Part shown: one piece after another, positions 12,984 through 25,390 of the stretch
How positions within the stretch are numbered: the first letter of the stretch is position 1
Layout of the letters: each line of letters begins with the position of its first letter
Assembly (NCBI RefSeq): GCF_002999335.1
Contig: NW_020312214.1
Location: 235,357 to 299,356 of the forward strand
DNA from: Cyclospora cayetanensis
Taxonomy: Eukaryota > Apicomplexa > Conoidasida > Eucoccidiorida > Eimeriidae
Reading direction: 5' to 3'
Length of the DNA stretch: 64,000 nt
The notes under the pieces: model-generated
Seen by the model: the letters and a program-made list of their open reading frames with translations, nothing else
Databases searched by the model: none
Told to the model about the DNA's origin: nothing
Made by a program: the position numbers and the translations under genes

Positions 12984-14973
12984 GTGGTGCCATTCTTCCT
13001 TATTCTTAATGCTATTTGCACCAGCCTGACACCAGGCTAACGCTTTCACGCCGCAGAAGTTACCAGGCTAACGCAGACATGCGCGTGCGAACCTGGTTTG
13101 GTTCTTTTCTCTCATTGCAAAAAGGCCGAATGGCAGGTATGTGATCCGTTTCTACTGGGGCCAAAATGGGGCTCTGATCTCAGGCGCCCCGTGGACTTCT
13201 ATTCCACAAAGAGGGAGCTGAGAAGTCCCTCGAAACTTGAGAAGTTTCGTCGAAGTCACAGAAACCTGACGTGAAGGGAGAGTGACGGGGTACCAGAGCC
13301 GCTTTGGCGGTTGACAGGTAATAAGAGACACCCTAATGCCGTCTGTTATTTTATTCGTATGAGCTGGGCACTGCATTTTGAAAGCTAGAAAGCAGGGTTG
13401 AAAAGCATGGGGGGAACAAAACCGCTCGAGCGGCTGGCCAAAGCGAGAGACGACGTATTGTATCGTGAGCTTCCAGCCCCGAGCTTGCTGGCGACAGCGT
13501 AACTGACCCATAGGATTTGGTGGATTACTGTTCCACATATCCCTCCGATCGAAGCTGTCTCTTTGCTACCCTTCTGATGGAGACACGCAGACGCAACAGG
13601 TCGCTGCATGTAGGTCGGGTCGATGTTTTGGCAGTGCTTATTTTCAGCTCGGCTCCAAGGCACCCATGTTGAGTTGCAGTGCAAAGTACCCTTGGGTGCA
13701 CGAAGAGCCAAAGCAATCGTGTACATTCCTGAACGGTACTATATACAGCAACGCTTTCACCTTAGCACATTTACATTTGCTCCAGACAGGCGTCCCATAC
13801 CTACCTCTTCACGCTACTCGTAGAGTCGCGGCTGTCGTAGCTTTGATTGAAGTGCAGTCGAAGTTCACTTGCGTCACGAAGGAGTAGTATCCCTGAAAGG
13901 AAAAGACTAGTCATTGCAGCATGCAGACGACATCCATTAGCGTCAGCTGCACGCCTGTTAGGCGCCGCAGTACAGGTCAAGCAGCTCATGCCTATGGTAA
14001 TTTTTGCGGCATAATGTACCAGAGGAGTCCTGTTGTCGCAGTGTATGGGGATTACTTGACTAGCAAAGCAACGAGAATTGCAGTAGCCCACTCTGTAGCT
14101 TCTTGCGTCGCTGTCTACCATCGCGAGGCACGACGCAGCTGCGCATGCGCCTGAGAAACTCCATCGGCCCCTACTTTGACTTTTAGGGAAGGCATAGGGC
14201 TAAATTTACGTCGATACCCGCAACCTTTTTGCCCAGAGAATGAGTACTAGAGTCCTTGGTATTGGGTGCCTTCAAATGATGCAGCAATAGTTTCCCGTGG
14301 CAGGTCGTTACTGAGCTGTAGTACACATCAGCCGGGAACTAATAGACTTCATGCGGATTATTCTAAGATTTCGCCTCAGTCTCAATTTTCAGCATGTATC
14401 ATGGGTACAAGAAGGACAACTGATCAAGCCAAAAAAGGGAAGCAACGCCACTAGGCTAATATACATGCAAATTAAGTATACCAGTTGTAAAAAAAATGTC
14501 GATACACACACGTGTTGCGTGTCTACATATATGTACATGTACACATGCGTATGAGTATGCCTAATCATGTACGTGCATGCGGTGTGCATGTATCTACTTG
14601 CACATGGCTGTGCTCTGTATAATACAAATATAAATGTACAGCAATGCGCGTGCATGCTCCTACCTTATAAATGCAAGTATACACGAAAGCATGTACATGT
14701 GCACAATGTTTACTTGAAGACAAGACTGCCATGTAAAAATATGAACGTACAAATCAGGTGACAGCATTCGAGCAAAATTTTGACATCACTGAATTGGGTT
14801 TGCATTTCAGGCTGTGCTTCCTGCAGGCAGTGCCAAGTAGTACGCGTATTCTGCTGCAGTACTCTATCACCGCGGCTGGATTCAGCTGGGTGCACCACAT
14901 AGCAGTTTACTATAGCTTCATATTGTCAGAAGATGGCTACTATCTTATTTCTCACGGATACAATGTGGGTGAA
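12984..14973. other. Intergenic stretch between convergent DP1 and CLU genes
   Basis: The two flanking genes converge here. I recognise no gene. The segment 14456-14715 is rich in short alternating purine-pyrimidine words (ACACAC, TACATG, GCATGC), giving many local palindromes. Confidence 0.5.
14456..14715. repeat. Alternating purine-pyrimidine (TACATG/TGCATG-type) tract
   Basis: About 260 bases are dominated by CA/TG and TA steps, with repeated TACATG, GCATGT and ACACAC words. It lies just downstream of the CLU stop. This is an impure microsatellite-like tract with no fixed unit. Confidence 0.6.
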
Positions 14974-17900
14974 TCAGGAGGACCCAGCGCAGGGCAGTAG
15001 AGCAGACACATCCACTCTGTTGTTTGCCCTCATCAGGCCAGTTGCATGGCGCAAACGAGACACCAATAATCCCCTCTGATACTGCTGCAGTTTTTGCTGT
15101 TGCGTCTGCATCACCAGAGAGCGCGTTAGCCGTACCATTCGCGCCTCTGCTTCCTGAGTGTACAACATAGCCCATCACAACGGAACCCCCGTTAAATAAA
15201 CTTTCTGCTACATAGACCTAATTACAGAGCGCAGCAAAAAGTGGCACTAGCTTAGCATCACTCGCAAGCAAAGGCGTTCTGGTCTGGGAAGCGCAAAGCC
15301 AACACACGGGTTGTGCAGCTAGGACGGATTCAGCGACGAACCTGCAGCACCCCTATGTCTGCTGTGGTCTTCTCGAACGCCCCTCTGGCAGACCTTGCCC
15401 AATCAAGAGCCTTACGCCAGTCTCCAATAGACTCGTAGATCCAGGACAATTCAGTGTACACCTAAAATCCCAAGAAATCTACAGAGATGTCCCTTTCAGC
15501 ACCCAGTTCTCCCTTAAAAGAAGGCAGCCGCCAACCCCTTCTAAGGAACAGCGCCACAGACGCTCCTACGATGCAGCACACTATTCCCAAGTTATTTGAG
15601 ATAGCCAAAAAAACGCACCTCAGCACAGTACTCGGGGCTGCAGCCTTGCAACTCATCCAGGGCGGCCTCTGCGGCTCTCAGGCAGCGAACGGCGCTCTCT
15701 AAGGCTTGTTCTCGTTCGTTTTGCTTTTGCAACTGTTGGTACTGCTGCAACAAGCAGCGGGATGCCCCTAAGAGCAGTAAGGGTAGCATTGGATGGGCAA
15801 GGCCTGCGGTCCACGTATGCAGCATAAGCAGCGCTCGCTGCATATGGCGCAGTCCACGGGTCGTGTATTGGTTGCCCGGTAGTCGGGCGAAGGCGTGAGC
15901 CAGCGCAGAGTGGATATCAAGCGTTATCGGATGGTCTGGACCGGCGCGCCTATCCATGAGTATGAGGCACTTTTGCAAGTTGTTGCATGCGTTCAGAGGG
16001 TCGTCCACAATACCTAGCAACTGCCCGATCGCAGCATAGCAAGTGGATGCCTCCCTGAGAGCGGCATCAGCACAAAGCCAACTCAGCACGTACTTCATAT
16101 ATGTTAAACCTGTTGGCTTAACCTTCACCAAAGGAACAGAGAGGCTTTAAGGCACTCTGTGCGAATTATGCACCCCAATTACGTGGTCTGCTGAATATGA
16201 AGAAGGGCTAATTAGCGGAAGAACCAGATAATCGCGACCACCATGTGACGGGAAAGGAGAAGAGCGAAGGGGGTGTCCCGTCTCCGAGAGGGCGCGGGTC
16301 GGACTGGAAAAGGGGAAAAATGGTGTGACTCACGAACAAACAGCGCCTGAGAGCTGGTGAGCTACACAAAGGGCTTGCTGCAGCAGGTCCAGAGCTGCGT
16401 CGAAACTTCCAAAAACGCAGCAATGAGACGCCGCAGAGAGCAGGGCACGGACGACGTGAGACGGGGGGTGAGCACCCTTAGGCACCGGGGCAATCCTTGT
16501 AATGTCCTCCGCCTTCACTAGGTGGCTGCAGAAGTCATTTGTGCTTACAGAACTGGAGTCGCACTGCCCTCCTTGAAGCACTTGTTCCCCATGGTGCTGA
16601 CCTTCAAGAACGCTTCTTGCCTGCTGCCGATGAGGCACTACAGAACCTTCGCTAGTATCGTCTCCCATATACAGTTTCTGCTCATTCGCCTGCAGCAGCA
16701 CTAGCCACTTAGGTACCTTCTGCTTTTGTTGCTGCTGCTGATACAAGCGCGGAATCACCTCTGCTCGAAGCTGTATTCCGAGGGCAGCACACAGGCTGCG
16801 CAGAAGGACGAAGCGGCCAGCAACCGAGCTCAGGGTGATGCATTGGAGGGGGGTGCCGGGCAAAAGTTGACCAAAGCGCGTCCAAGCGCGGCGCCTGATA
16901 GCTTCCCAGAAGCTCTCAGGCGTCTCCTCCAGGACTGCACCCAAGGCCCTAGTGGGGCCTCCACGCAATGCTACTGCGCCATTAGGCATTGCCGTGCCTG
17001 AGCCATTGACAGCAGGTTGGGAGGGCGAAGATAATACGACTGCGGAAAATAAGCACGAAATGAGATGAGCCGCTGCGGGGGCCACTTCCCCGAGGGTAAG
17101 CGTGGAGAGGTGCCGGTTTATGCGAGACTTCGCACAGCGCAGTATAATGTCCCTTTCCAGCAGCATTTCAGGGAGAGATGCAGCCCTTTCCGGGTTCATT
17201 GCCTGTATGGCACGGTAAATCGCGCCCAAATGGCGGCAGTTTAATCCGCAGCTGTGGATGAACGCCTTCAGACCCTGTGAATCTAGAGGAAGATCGCTGC
17301 TGGGGTAGTGGGCACACAGCAGTTTGGCCGCTAACGGGACAGCCACTTGCCGCAGATATGCAGAGAGAAGCAGCAGACTCTCACGGTCTGCCTTACTAAC
17401 TAATTCTGAATCAAGAGCCAAAGCCTCTGTTCCGGCGTCCGCCAGCAGGCGGTTAGCCTCCGGAACGCCTGGAGGGAGAGGGAATGCCATCGCACATGCA
17501 GTAGCTGCAAGGGAACCCGCACGAGTGGCCAGGTCGCAGTCCTGCAGAAGCGACACGTCCTCCCCAAGAAGCGATAGCAACGCCACATCACCTGCTCTCC
17601 CCTCCAGTGCGGCTGTGGCCATCCCGGCTGGAACAGTACCAGCAACCTCGCCTATTTCGCTTGCTGCAACGGAATCAGTATCTAAGGGCCTCCTTGCCGC
17701 ATCTGTGCCTTCCTCGTTCCCCTTCGAAGTCTCCTGTCGCTTCTGATGCTGTTGCGTCATGTTATCCTGCAGCAGCAGCTTTTCTTGCTGCTGTTGTACC
17801 GTATCTTTCTGCTTCGTCGAGGTAGAATGCTGCTCTTCTCGTTCACGCTGTTCTAATTGCCTTTCGAGGGCCGTGCGAAGACGGTCTATTTCCTCCCGCC

Positions 17901-20900
17901 TAGTTTCCAGCAACGCCTCCTGCTGCTCTCTAGCCCTCTCCATACACCTCAACAGGGTATCAGTACAACAATCATTGGTCAGCTCCTGCAGACGCACCAC
18001 GCGACGGCTGAAGCCGTTTATGCCCCCTCTGCTGTCGCTGCCGAACCAGGAAGCAGCTCGCAACAGCTCTTTCGTAGTGGTTCTGCACTGGCTCCTCCAG
18101 ACCTCTTCCAGACGCAGCTGCAGCTCCTCCTCGAGAGTAGGCGGCACATTTGGTGCAGCAGCAGACTCTGCCCGGACCTCCACGTCGCCTCCGGTCTTGT
18201 GCTCCTCTTGTTGCTGCAGCCGCTCATGGGCAAGTTGTCGCTTTCTGAACAACAGGAAAGCCCTCAACAGTTCAGGACGCACTTCTGGGCATTCTGTTGC
18301 ATGCGAGGGCCCTTGCGCAAAGCCTGCTGCCGCTGCAGCAGCATTCAGTTCCTCTGTCGCTGCTGCCGTGGCAGCTACGGCAGCAACAACCGCCGGCTCT
18401 CCATTGGCGCGCGCGGTATGACGTGCAGCAGCAACAGCGGCCGCAGCAGCAAGCTCCGCCGGTGTCTCTCCTAGCCCGAAACGAGAAGCTGCAACGTCCA
18501 GTGGAAAGAAATGGCGAAGAGATTGTGGCGGTGATGTCTTGCTGTTGACGGGGAGCTTAACCCCCAGAATCTGCCCAACAGTAGCAAAGGTATTTGCAGT
18601 GCAGCAAGGACTTTGAGACTCTTGTTCTGCTTCATGTGCTGCCACTTTATAAAAGCTCTGAACCCCAGGTAAATCCTCGTGAATCGATTGGCAAAGAATG
18701 CGGCACCCAGCATAGTCCACCGTCACAGCCATCAAGCCTGGAGCTTTGAACTCTTGAACGGAAGGCACTGCTACTCCGGTAGCCCCACGGAAGGCAGCGG
18801 GTGCAGAAGCAGATGAAGCAGCAGCTGCTGCAAGGCCTACGTCCTCACATAGCCTGGCCACCTCTGCTGCCTCAGCGGCCTTTCTCATTGCCTCACGGAC
18901 AGCATCGTTGGCGTCCAGGCAGCGTCCTGTCCCCTCTGCAATAGAGCAGCTGCAGCCGAAGAGTTCGCTGTCTGCCATTAGGCAAATGTTATTGTGCACA
19001 TAAACCTGGTGTACGGCGGCTGCGGGTAGCCCCTTCAGTGCATCGCCCGCTGTGGTCTTCATACTGGGCATAGAACGTCCCCCGTAAGGGAGCAGCTGGC
19101 GTTCCCGCAGTGCGACAGCTCCCTGCAAAGCCGCTTCACGAAACTCTGCAGCTATCTGCGTCACAGCAGCAGGAACAGCGTCAGCAAAACCTTATGCTCC
19201 AAAGAAATTCTGTGTGCAGACGAAACGGGCCTCGCTGGAATGGCCAATACACTGGGAGAAGACGGCAGCAGTACCATCTCATCGTGCTAACGGCCGATGC
19301 AGCGCGCTTCTCGCAAGTTTCTGGCTCAATACTTCAGAGATTCTTGCATGCCCATGCCGTCGAAAAGGCAAGAGCCACTTGGAGCTAAGAAAGGTAAAAA
19401 GCCTCAGGCCTGTTGATCTCCGGGCACCACAATTTCTTGCCGCTCGGAAATTGGATGAGTAGGCTGCTTACCTTGGAGCTCTGCTTTTCGCTCGCAATAC
19501 ACTGCGCGAAGTCTCTTGGTGGTAGTGCCTCCAAAACTGCCGCATACTCGGCATTCCACAAACGATGGCCAGCATGCGCAGCCGCAACAGCTGCGGCCGT
19601 CGGTGCCATTCCACCGAAAAGATGGGCCTCAGGGCTTAATGCTTGTTCTTGCTGCAGCAAGAAAGCAGAACAGTATATCACCAGAGCAATCTGGTGCCGG
19701 GGTGCAAGGAAAGAAGACATCGGTGTTGTGAACGAGACATGGGCAACCTCGAAAAGGCAGCTTTACACGAGACAACTATAAGCGTTGATGCAAGCGCTGA
19801 AACAGGCAACACACAAGGTAGCTGGATGAACTCTTGTGAGATACCCCTCGCCATACTAGAGCTGCATCGTCATGGCACACCCTGCTGGTCTTCCTCACGG
19901 AGTGCGCAGCGGTGACGGCGCAACCAACAAACAGACTACTACCTAACTTCCCGTTCGCACATTCCGTCGCCTTTGCTGGGCTATGTGGAGTCCCCCAGCT
20001 GCCCCTATTTGCATGAAACCTTCATATGCCTCCTTCTACGACCTCCTTTTCACCTCCTTCTGTCCCTTAGCCAAATCTATGAGCTGCTGGAATTGTTAGC
20101 AAAAACTTGCCTCCGTTTCGGCCGCAAACGGCGGGAGGAAAGGCTGCAGAGAGGGCAACGCGTGCAACGGCAAATCCGCGTCAAGCAGTTCCGGGACTAT
20201 GTGCTCCAACTGCACCCCCACACACATCCGCAGCAAACGCATGCACATGAAGTTAACTAACCGAGGCGGCTGCACAAAGAGAAACCCAAATGGAGAGACA
20301 GCTTCAGGACGCGGCACGGGCTTGTAATAAGGCGAGATAGCAAATGATGGGGAAACGAGAGGTCTGCTTGTCAGGGGGGCAACGTCCAGCACGCTGGTCC
20401 TTCAAGCGACTTTCTCGTGCCCCGTGGCGTCTAAACAGTCAGAGGCACGGAGTTCCTCACTCCAGTGGCAAAGGCCGGAGAGTAGGCGCATAGCAGTTCT
20501 GCCAACGTGTCGAAAAGAAAGTCATCTGCTGATTCCGAGAAAGGCAGACACCTGCCATCGGGGGCCGTTATCTGCTGCAGGGGGAAGACGTCAAACGAAG
20601 GGCCGGAAGGTGCTGTGGCAGCAGCAGCACTCGCAGCTGCTGAAAAACAGCACCAAACAGAGCATGCAAGAGCAACGCTCAAAGGGAAGCGCCCCCTTGA
20701 AGATCCTAGGTGACATAGCATGCGCCTGTACAGGTAGCAGCAGCCAGGCACAGAGCAGAGCAGCAGCGTCAGCGTGCCGCACTGTACGCACAGTGCCTCA
20801 GGGAAGAGACGCAGAAACCGTTCTCCGTCGAGGTGATGTAGAGGCGCAGTCCTTCGACCGTCTCTGCCTCCAGCCAGAGCAGGTGCCCCGCCAACTGAGC

Positions 20901-22076
20901 TGTCGGTGTGGGAGGGCCTCCAGGGTAGAGCCGTATAAAATTCAGCAACTGCACGATTCGGAAGGAGGCGAAGACACGGGTAGCGTGAAATGCACGGATA
21001 GAAGCCCACCAGTCGACACTCTGATAGCAACAGCTGGCAAAGGATTTGAAGCTGTCAGCCGCTGTGTGCTTCCCTCGCTTGCACACAAGCGCGCGAAACA
21101 TCTGCTTAAAGCGTGAGTGGAAAACGCGGCAGGGAGACCACTACAGCTTCTATTGTGAAGTCACAAGACAGGGAAACGAGGCACTGCAGCAGGGAAAAGG
21201 AAGCGCTACCTGGGGTTTGGGCTGCAAAGGAGAAGGCAGCAATGACTGCTGCAGAAGCAAGAGCTGCTGGGTGTGTTGCTTTTGGTCACTCAGAGGCAGC
21301 ATCTCCTGGCAGTCCTGCAGCACGCCTCCCTCTGCGCCCTCTGCGACGTCCCACCAGGTAGAGGCCTCGAGAGCCTTTCCCCGCTTCTTCTCAGTGCGAC
21401 ACTTCCGCCTGTTGCTGCGCTGTCGCCTCGCCATGGGGGTTCCCTCTGTCCCTGTTGAAGAGCTCTTGCCTTCTGCCATGTCCTCGCTGCGGGAAGGAGT
21501 GGCATGTTCCTCCTGAGCTGCGTTTGCACCAAGCTGCTGCAACACGACGGGGCGAAGCACTGCCCCAAAGGCTCCGCATGGATCTGATGCATCTGGAAGC
21601 TGCCGCATCACAATTGCCCTCGGCTCGTAGAGGACTTCAGACAATCTCCGCAAATGAAGCAGCGAGGAAAGGGCATCCCAAGGTTTGGGCACCAAGTCTA
21701 TGATATCTCCGGTGTCGATAGACAGATCTGCAAAGCCGAAGCTGTCTTGCAGCAACAGGGGTCCTCGTTCTGGCGCTGCCGCGTGCTGAGGGCCCTTTCG
21801 ATGGAGGAGTAAGTCGTAGTGGGTGTAAAAGCACGATGGCAGCAGCTCCAAGAGCATACTCTTGAGGTCCGCTACTGTCTCTGTCACTCCAACCTCTGCA
21901 GCAACGAAGCGGCACTTGCCGCGGCTCAGTGCTGACGGAGATTGACCATCCGCGGGAGGCCTTTGCAGGCAGTCGCATTGCTCCCGTTCCGTCTGACTTC
22001 GTAGCTCCCCGGCGCTGCAGGGCCTCGAGGAAACCAGGCGCACCCATACCCTGCTAAAGGAGAGAGCTGCATCCAT
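14974..22076 (-). CDS. CLU: Clustered mitochondria (CLU/CLUH) protein homologue
   Basis: Cytosolic RNA-binding protein of the CLU/CLUH/FMT family, needed elsewhere for normal mitochondrial distribution and for handling mRNAs of mitochondrial proteins. Nine exons: 22076-21210, 20948-20792, 20639-20461, 20269-20111, 19651-19472, 19155-16334, 16081-15619, 15461-15342 and 15153-14974; the sum is 5,127 nt, 1,708 aa, and all phases agree. Order of parts: ubiquitin-like N-domain (VADLKSMLLELLPSCFYTHY), the AGHLLWLEAETVEGLRLYIT block, the SPAFATG block, CLU domain (LWNAEYAAVLEALPPRDF, then VYVHNNICL, then VTVDYAGCRILCQSIHEDLP), the PEVRPELLRAFL block, and TPR-like repeats at the C-terminus (GPDHPITLDIHSALAHAF, ELSWIYESIGDWRKALDWAR). 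A Gln-rich coiled-coil-like segment and Ala runs sit in the largest exon, as is common in coccidian proteins. Exon 4 and the GC-donor intron after it (20110-19652) are the least certain part. Confidence 0.88.
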
Positions 22077-23549
22077 AGTAAGAGGTTTCACTGCAGAGAA
22101 TGTGAGGGAGGGCGTGACAGCTGCAGTCTCGTATTGCCAGCGCGGACTTGGAGCACAGGTTCTCACGTGCTACTAGGGGAAATTGAGTGTACAGAGGCTT
22201 CAGACAGGGACTAAAAGGGCAGTGCTTGCTGCTTCAAGAGTGTGTGGCACCATGCGTGGCCAAGAAGACTTGGATACGCCCTCAAACCTTCAGAAAGCGT
22301 GCTGGTCGGCTCAGTAAGCAGCGAGGGCTTCTGCGCAGGTCGGAACCGCCAAGTCAAGGCGCCCTTTCGGGGTGTCCGGATGACGAAGACGCTTCAAAGC
22401 TGGAGATAAAGCGCCGTGGGAGCGCAAACTCGCTCCCCACGCGACCTCGTGCTTCGTTTAGCTGCTGCAGTCCCTCGGACGCCTCACGCCCCATTCATGT
22501 GCGCAGGACAGTGGAGAGTAGCGGATTCTTCGCCTCATCAAATAGAGCAGTGCTCAAAATATGATCGGACAAAGCAGAAAAGCTCGGCGTAAAACGGCCT
22601 TCTTCTGTGGGGAGATCCCACGGGCGCATGGGGTCTCTGTTCTGCGCCTAGGACTTCCCTAGGGGGAGCAGTCTGGCCCTGCCTGCTGTGCAGCTACTCC
22701 GCATGATCTTCAGGTCTTCCTTTTCCGCGGATTCGATATGTGCGCCAATGAAAGTAAACGAGATACAGATTGGATACTGGAGAGCCTTGGGAGCTGGCTT
22801 CTCCGAGGCTCCGCCCTCAGAACAGTCGATGCGCCGGTGACGTATGATTCCAGAAATCCTTCTCACTACCTCGTATGTAAAAAGGTGTAGCGGTGACATG
22901 CCATAAGCCAATCTGCACATTGGGGTTGTTCCCAGGCACATTTGTAGGGGCGACGTGGCTACTCCAGACAGCAATACTCGAGCTCGGTTCCCTCTCCCCA
23001 CTGACTTGCAGTAACGGGCAAGGACAAAGAAAGAATCCCGCAGATCCTATTTCCCGCACGGCAAGTGCATTCACGGGAAAAAAAGTGGAAAGGCCCGCAA
23101 ATCTGGAATCGCACAATTCCTTGTGTGTGGGATTCCTGTACAGGAGGGAGGCGTGTTTATTCTTAAGGAGCTAGCGGCAACTTGAAGTGTCTGCTTCCTT
23201 GCACCTCTGGCTGTTCTCGTCTGTGTAACGGCCTGCTGCCTTGCCTCAGCCTGCTCTCAGGCCGGGGGAAGGGCGAACGGATAAGGCTACTCGCACTACA
23301 GCTGGCTATCAGTCCCTTTAAGCACAAGAGGGAGGAAAATTCTAGGTCCTATTATCCTATGCTTTAAAGCCGTTACAGAGATCCACGCTATGGCCAGCAT
23401 CACCAATATACGTAGCATAATCGAGTACCTAACAATGCAGAGGCCCGTCCAACTGGAAATATTGACTTTAAGAACAAGAACCGACATATGGAGGCGCTGC
23501 CAAACCCTGCAGATACCTCCGTACGCATTGTATAACGCCCATAAGCTGT
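22077..23549. other. Intergenic stretch upstream of CLU
   Basis: Presumed CLU promoter and leader region, ending at the stop codon of the next minus-strand gene. A 125-codon plus-strand frame (22187-22564) and a 117-codon minus frame (22648-23001) are open but show no domain; I left them out. Confidence 0.45.
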
Positions 23550-24476
23550 TCAGCTCTCTAACGACTCGGGATTACAGGGCCTATGCCTCTTGGAAGAACC
23601 ACTCTCCGCTGCGGGTAACTCGTGTTTCTCAGCTATCGATCCTGGTTCTTCCAAACTGGCTTCCGCTGATCCTGGTAATTGCACTGGCGCTAAATCTGGC
23701 TGGGCATGTGCTGTTTCTCCCTCTTCCCCCTGCGGCAAAGTGGTGCTGCTCGTTGCCTGCGCTACTGCTGCGCTAGCTCCTGAGGCAGCTGCTGTGTTTG
23801 TCGTCGCTTCTACCTCATCTGCCGGTGTGAAGGCCAGGTCCACGGGTATTTCAGAGCTGAATATTCCACTGGCGCTCGTGCAATTGCCTTCACCAGTGCC
23901 ACTCGCACCGGCAGCCGCAGCTTCTCCATCTGTTGCGGCCTCCTGTGAACTGACGAGGAAGCCTCCGCAAAAGGTGGTTGTCGACTGGGCCACTGCTGTC
24001 GCATCGCTATGGTAGCTCACTTCGGCAGACCCGGGTGGTGCACCACAAAATGATTCCCCTGCTATATCCGTACTCATTTCCTTCATCTCCCTGGCAGCAT
24101 CCGCCAGCATTGCTGCTGAGAATGTCACTGCTTCCGCTGCCTGCTGCAGCTGGTCGGCTTGCTCTGAATTCCGTGCAGCTGTCGCGCGCATCTTCCGCGT
24201 CATCGGGCGAGAGGCCTGGGAAGCGGCGGCCAGCTGTCTACTTGCAGTACCAGCGCCGCGTGTTCGTCCAGAACCCTTTCCCGATGTACTGCCCTGTGCT
24301 TCCCCCGGCGTTGCAGCTTGGGTCTCCGCGTCAGCTACAGCTGCCTCTCCCAGCCATTTCAAAGGCACCTCGGGGTACGGCCCCCCTTCTAGAGATGGAA
24401 TCTTGGCCTGGTAGGCTGGCCCTATGCGGGGGTGGCTGTGCCTCTGGCGCATCCAACGGGACGGGTCAACTGGCAT
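23550..24476 (-). CDS. Ala/Ser/Thr-rich protein with ELM2-like N-terminal motif
   Basis: A single uninterrupted frame of 308 aa from ATG at 24476. Residues 16-29 read PRIGPAYQAKIPSL, matching the core of ELM2 domains (RxGxxYQAxIPxL), which in chromatin proteins such as MTA, MIER and CoREST recruit histone deacetylase. Only this short core is present; the rest is low complexity, rich in Ala, Ser, Thr and acidic residues, with a basic patch (SRPMTRKMRATAARN, about 94-108) and a helix-prone segment (ADQLQQAAEAVTFSAAMLAD). No SANT or PHD domain follows. The strongly biased codon and residue use favours real coding over chance. A role in a nuclear corepressor complex is inference from the motif alone. 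Splice variants or further exons cannot be excluded. Confidence 0.62.
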   Translation of the reverse strand: MPVDPSRWMRQRHSHPRIGPAYQAKIPSLEGGPYPEVPLKWLGEAAVADAETQAATPGEAQGSTSGKGSGRTRGAGTASRQLAAASQASRPMTRKMRATAARNSEQADQLQQAAEAVTFSAAMLADAAREMKEMSTDIAGESFCGAPPGSAEVSYHSDATAVAQSTTTFCGGFLVSSQEAATDGEAAAAGASGTGEGNCTSASGIFSSEIPVDLAFTPADEVEATTNTAAASGASAAVAQATSSTTLPQGEEGETAHAQPDLAPVQLPGSAEASLEEPGSIAEKHELPAAESGSSKRHRPCNPESLES

Positions 24477-25390
24477 TTTTAGCTATTAGAGAGTATGAAA
24501 GTACTAAAACAAAGTCTGATACCAATTCTTTTCTTAATAGACACAAAAGGAACGTCAACGTGAGTAACGCCCCAAGAATCTGGCCGTTTGTGGGCACTCG
24601 TTGATGAAGGTCCCCGGGGAACCAAGGGTACCCTCAGTCCAAATAATGCACTTCTAGGGTAGTTTTAAAGAGCAACTAGCCAATAAATAATGAGTAAAAC
24701 TTCAGGGATCGTCAGAAGCTGCGCAATATCGGACTAAGGGGAGAAGCTGCTTTTGGACTGCCATAGGCATCAAGGGAAACCGGAAACATGGACAGCCGCA
24801 GCTCAAAACATTCGCTTCATATTACTTGCTGTACTCACAATAAAACAAATTTTAAGCAAGAAGTCCACATTAAGACAATTAACTATTCTTTTACTTCTCA
24901 GAGCAACCAGCATGCCTGTCTGTTGGAGGCCTCGGTAAATGTACTCGCCGTGAGCTCCCTCTCTCTGTCTCTCCGTTAAGTGATCACTCATGCCTAGATA
25001 GAGAATACATTCTGGATATCACTGGGCTGCTATTGAGCCCTGCATCTCGCCTACTCGTCCACTACTCCGGTAAAGCCGCCTCTCCGTTTTCTTGTCCCAT
25101 CCACAGTTTCTCCATGCATAGTCGCCAACGAAATTTACGCCGTGGATGCTCAGCTACGTGCATAGCCGCGCTACATGTCCTATTGACAACATGAATCCGT
25201 GTGCAATGTTGTGAATGCCAATATCGTTGCCTAGATTTAAGTTGTATTGCCGGTGTAGCGGGCGAAGTTCCACCTAATTATTTCGTACTGCAATAGCCAT
25301 GCTGTGATAAGAATTGGCGAAGAAAGGACGAATCGATATGCCTCATCTATTGCAGGGTGCTGTTGAGACAGTGCAGGAAGCCTCAACGTT

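Noticed and set aside
17324..18548. Several long plus-strand frames opposite the CLU exon
   Set aside because: They are mirror images of the GC-rich, Gln/Ala-coding CLU exon, which has clear family homology on the minus strand.
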